The position numbers and the translations under genes were made by a program. The notes under the pieces were generated by a model. It worked only from the letters and a program-made list of their open reading frames with translations, was not told where the DNA came from and did no database searches. From DATCZS01 sp036525795 (lineage in GTDB: Bacteria > Actinomycetota > Acidimicrobiia > Spongiisociales > ZC4RG35): a stretch of 5,289 nucleotides of DNA. The stretch's first letter is position 1, and every line of letters begins with the position of its first letter. The stretch lies in contig DATCZS010000021.1 in NCBI GenBank assembly GCA_036525795.1, forward strand, positions 1-5,289, read 5' to 3'. This document shows, piece by piece, positions 5,268 to 5,289 of this stretch.

Positions 5268-5289
5268 GGGAGCCTCCGGGGGTCAGGGG

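Overview
The window is GC-rich, with dense genes and strong G/C preference at third codon positions. Actinomycetota-like protein families, apparently leaderless or SD-poor starts and a GTG start with a clear SD suggest an actinobacterium, possibly of the Acidimicrobiia type. The lineage is inferred from style and family resemblance, not from a marker gene.

Layout. (1) Positions 1-523, minus strand: the 5' part of an ECF-type RNA polymerase sigma factor, cut by the window edge. (2) Positions 561-994, plus strand: a regulatory leader with a good -35/-10 promoter, a textbook SAM-I (S-box) riboswitch at about 609-713, and about 280 nt of leader with alternative hairpins and a doubtful short ORF (771-977). 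(3) Positions 995-2290: metY, O-acetylhomoserine sulfhydrylase, followed by a very strong hairpin (2297-2328). (4) Positions 2348-2848: a YbaK/EbsC-family protein, probably with its own leaderless promoter. (5) On the minus strand from 5267 down to 2875, convergent with the YbaK gene: a 63-aa hypothetical protein, a SURF1-family cytochrome oxidase assembly protein, and an S41 C-terminal-processing-peptidase-like lipoprotein. The SURF1 stop and the S41 GTG start overlap by 4 nt (GTGA).

How the parts work together. The promoter-riboswitch-metY unit is a complete feedback loop. MetY makes homocysteine, the methionine and SAM precursor, and SAM bound by the leader RNA should switch metY off. The minus-strand cluster is an envelope group: SURF1 assists haem-copper oxidase assembly in the membrane, and the S41 lipoprotein would act outside the membrane. 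Their overlap suggests co-translation, but no functional link is established. The sigma factor and YbaK-like gene have no evident link to either unit.

The most unusual part is the region between the riboswitch and metY. An SD at 760-764 can be sequestered by a bulged helix. That SD precedes a short ORF ending 17 nt before metY, so the switch could work through the short ORF, although its codon use argues against it being a real gene. I see no mobile element, CRISPR array, tRNA or rRNA.
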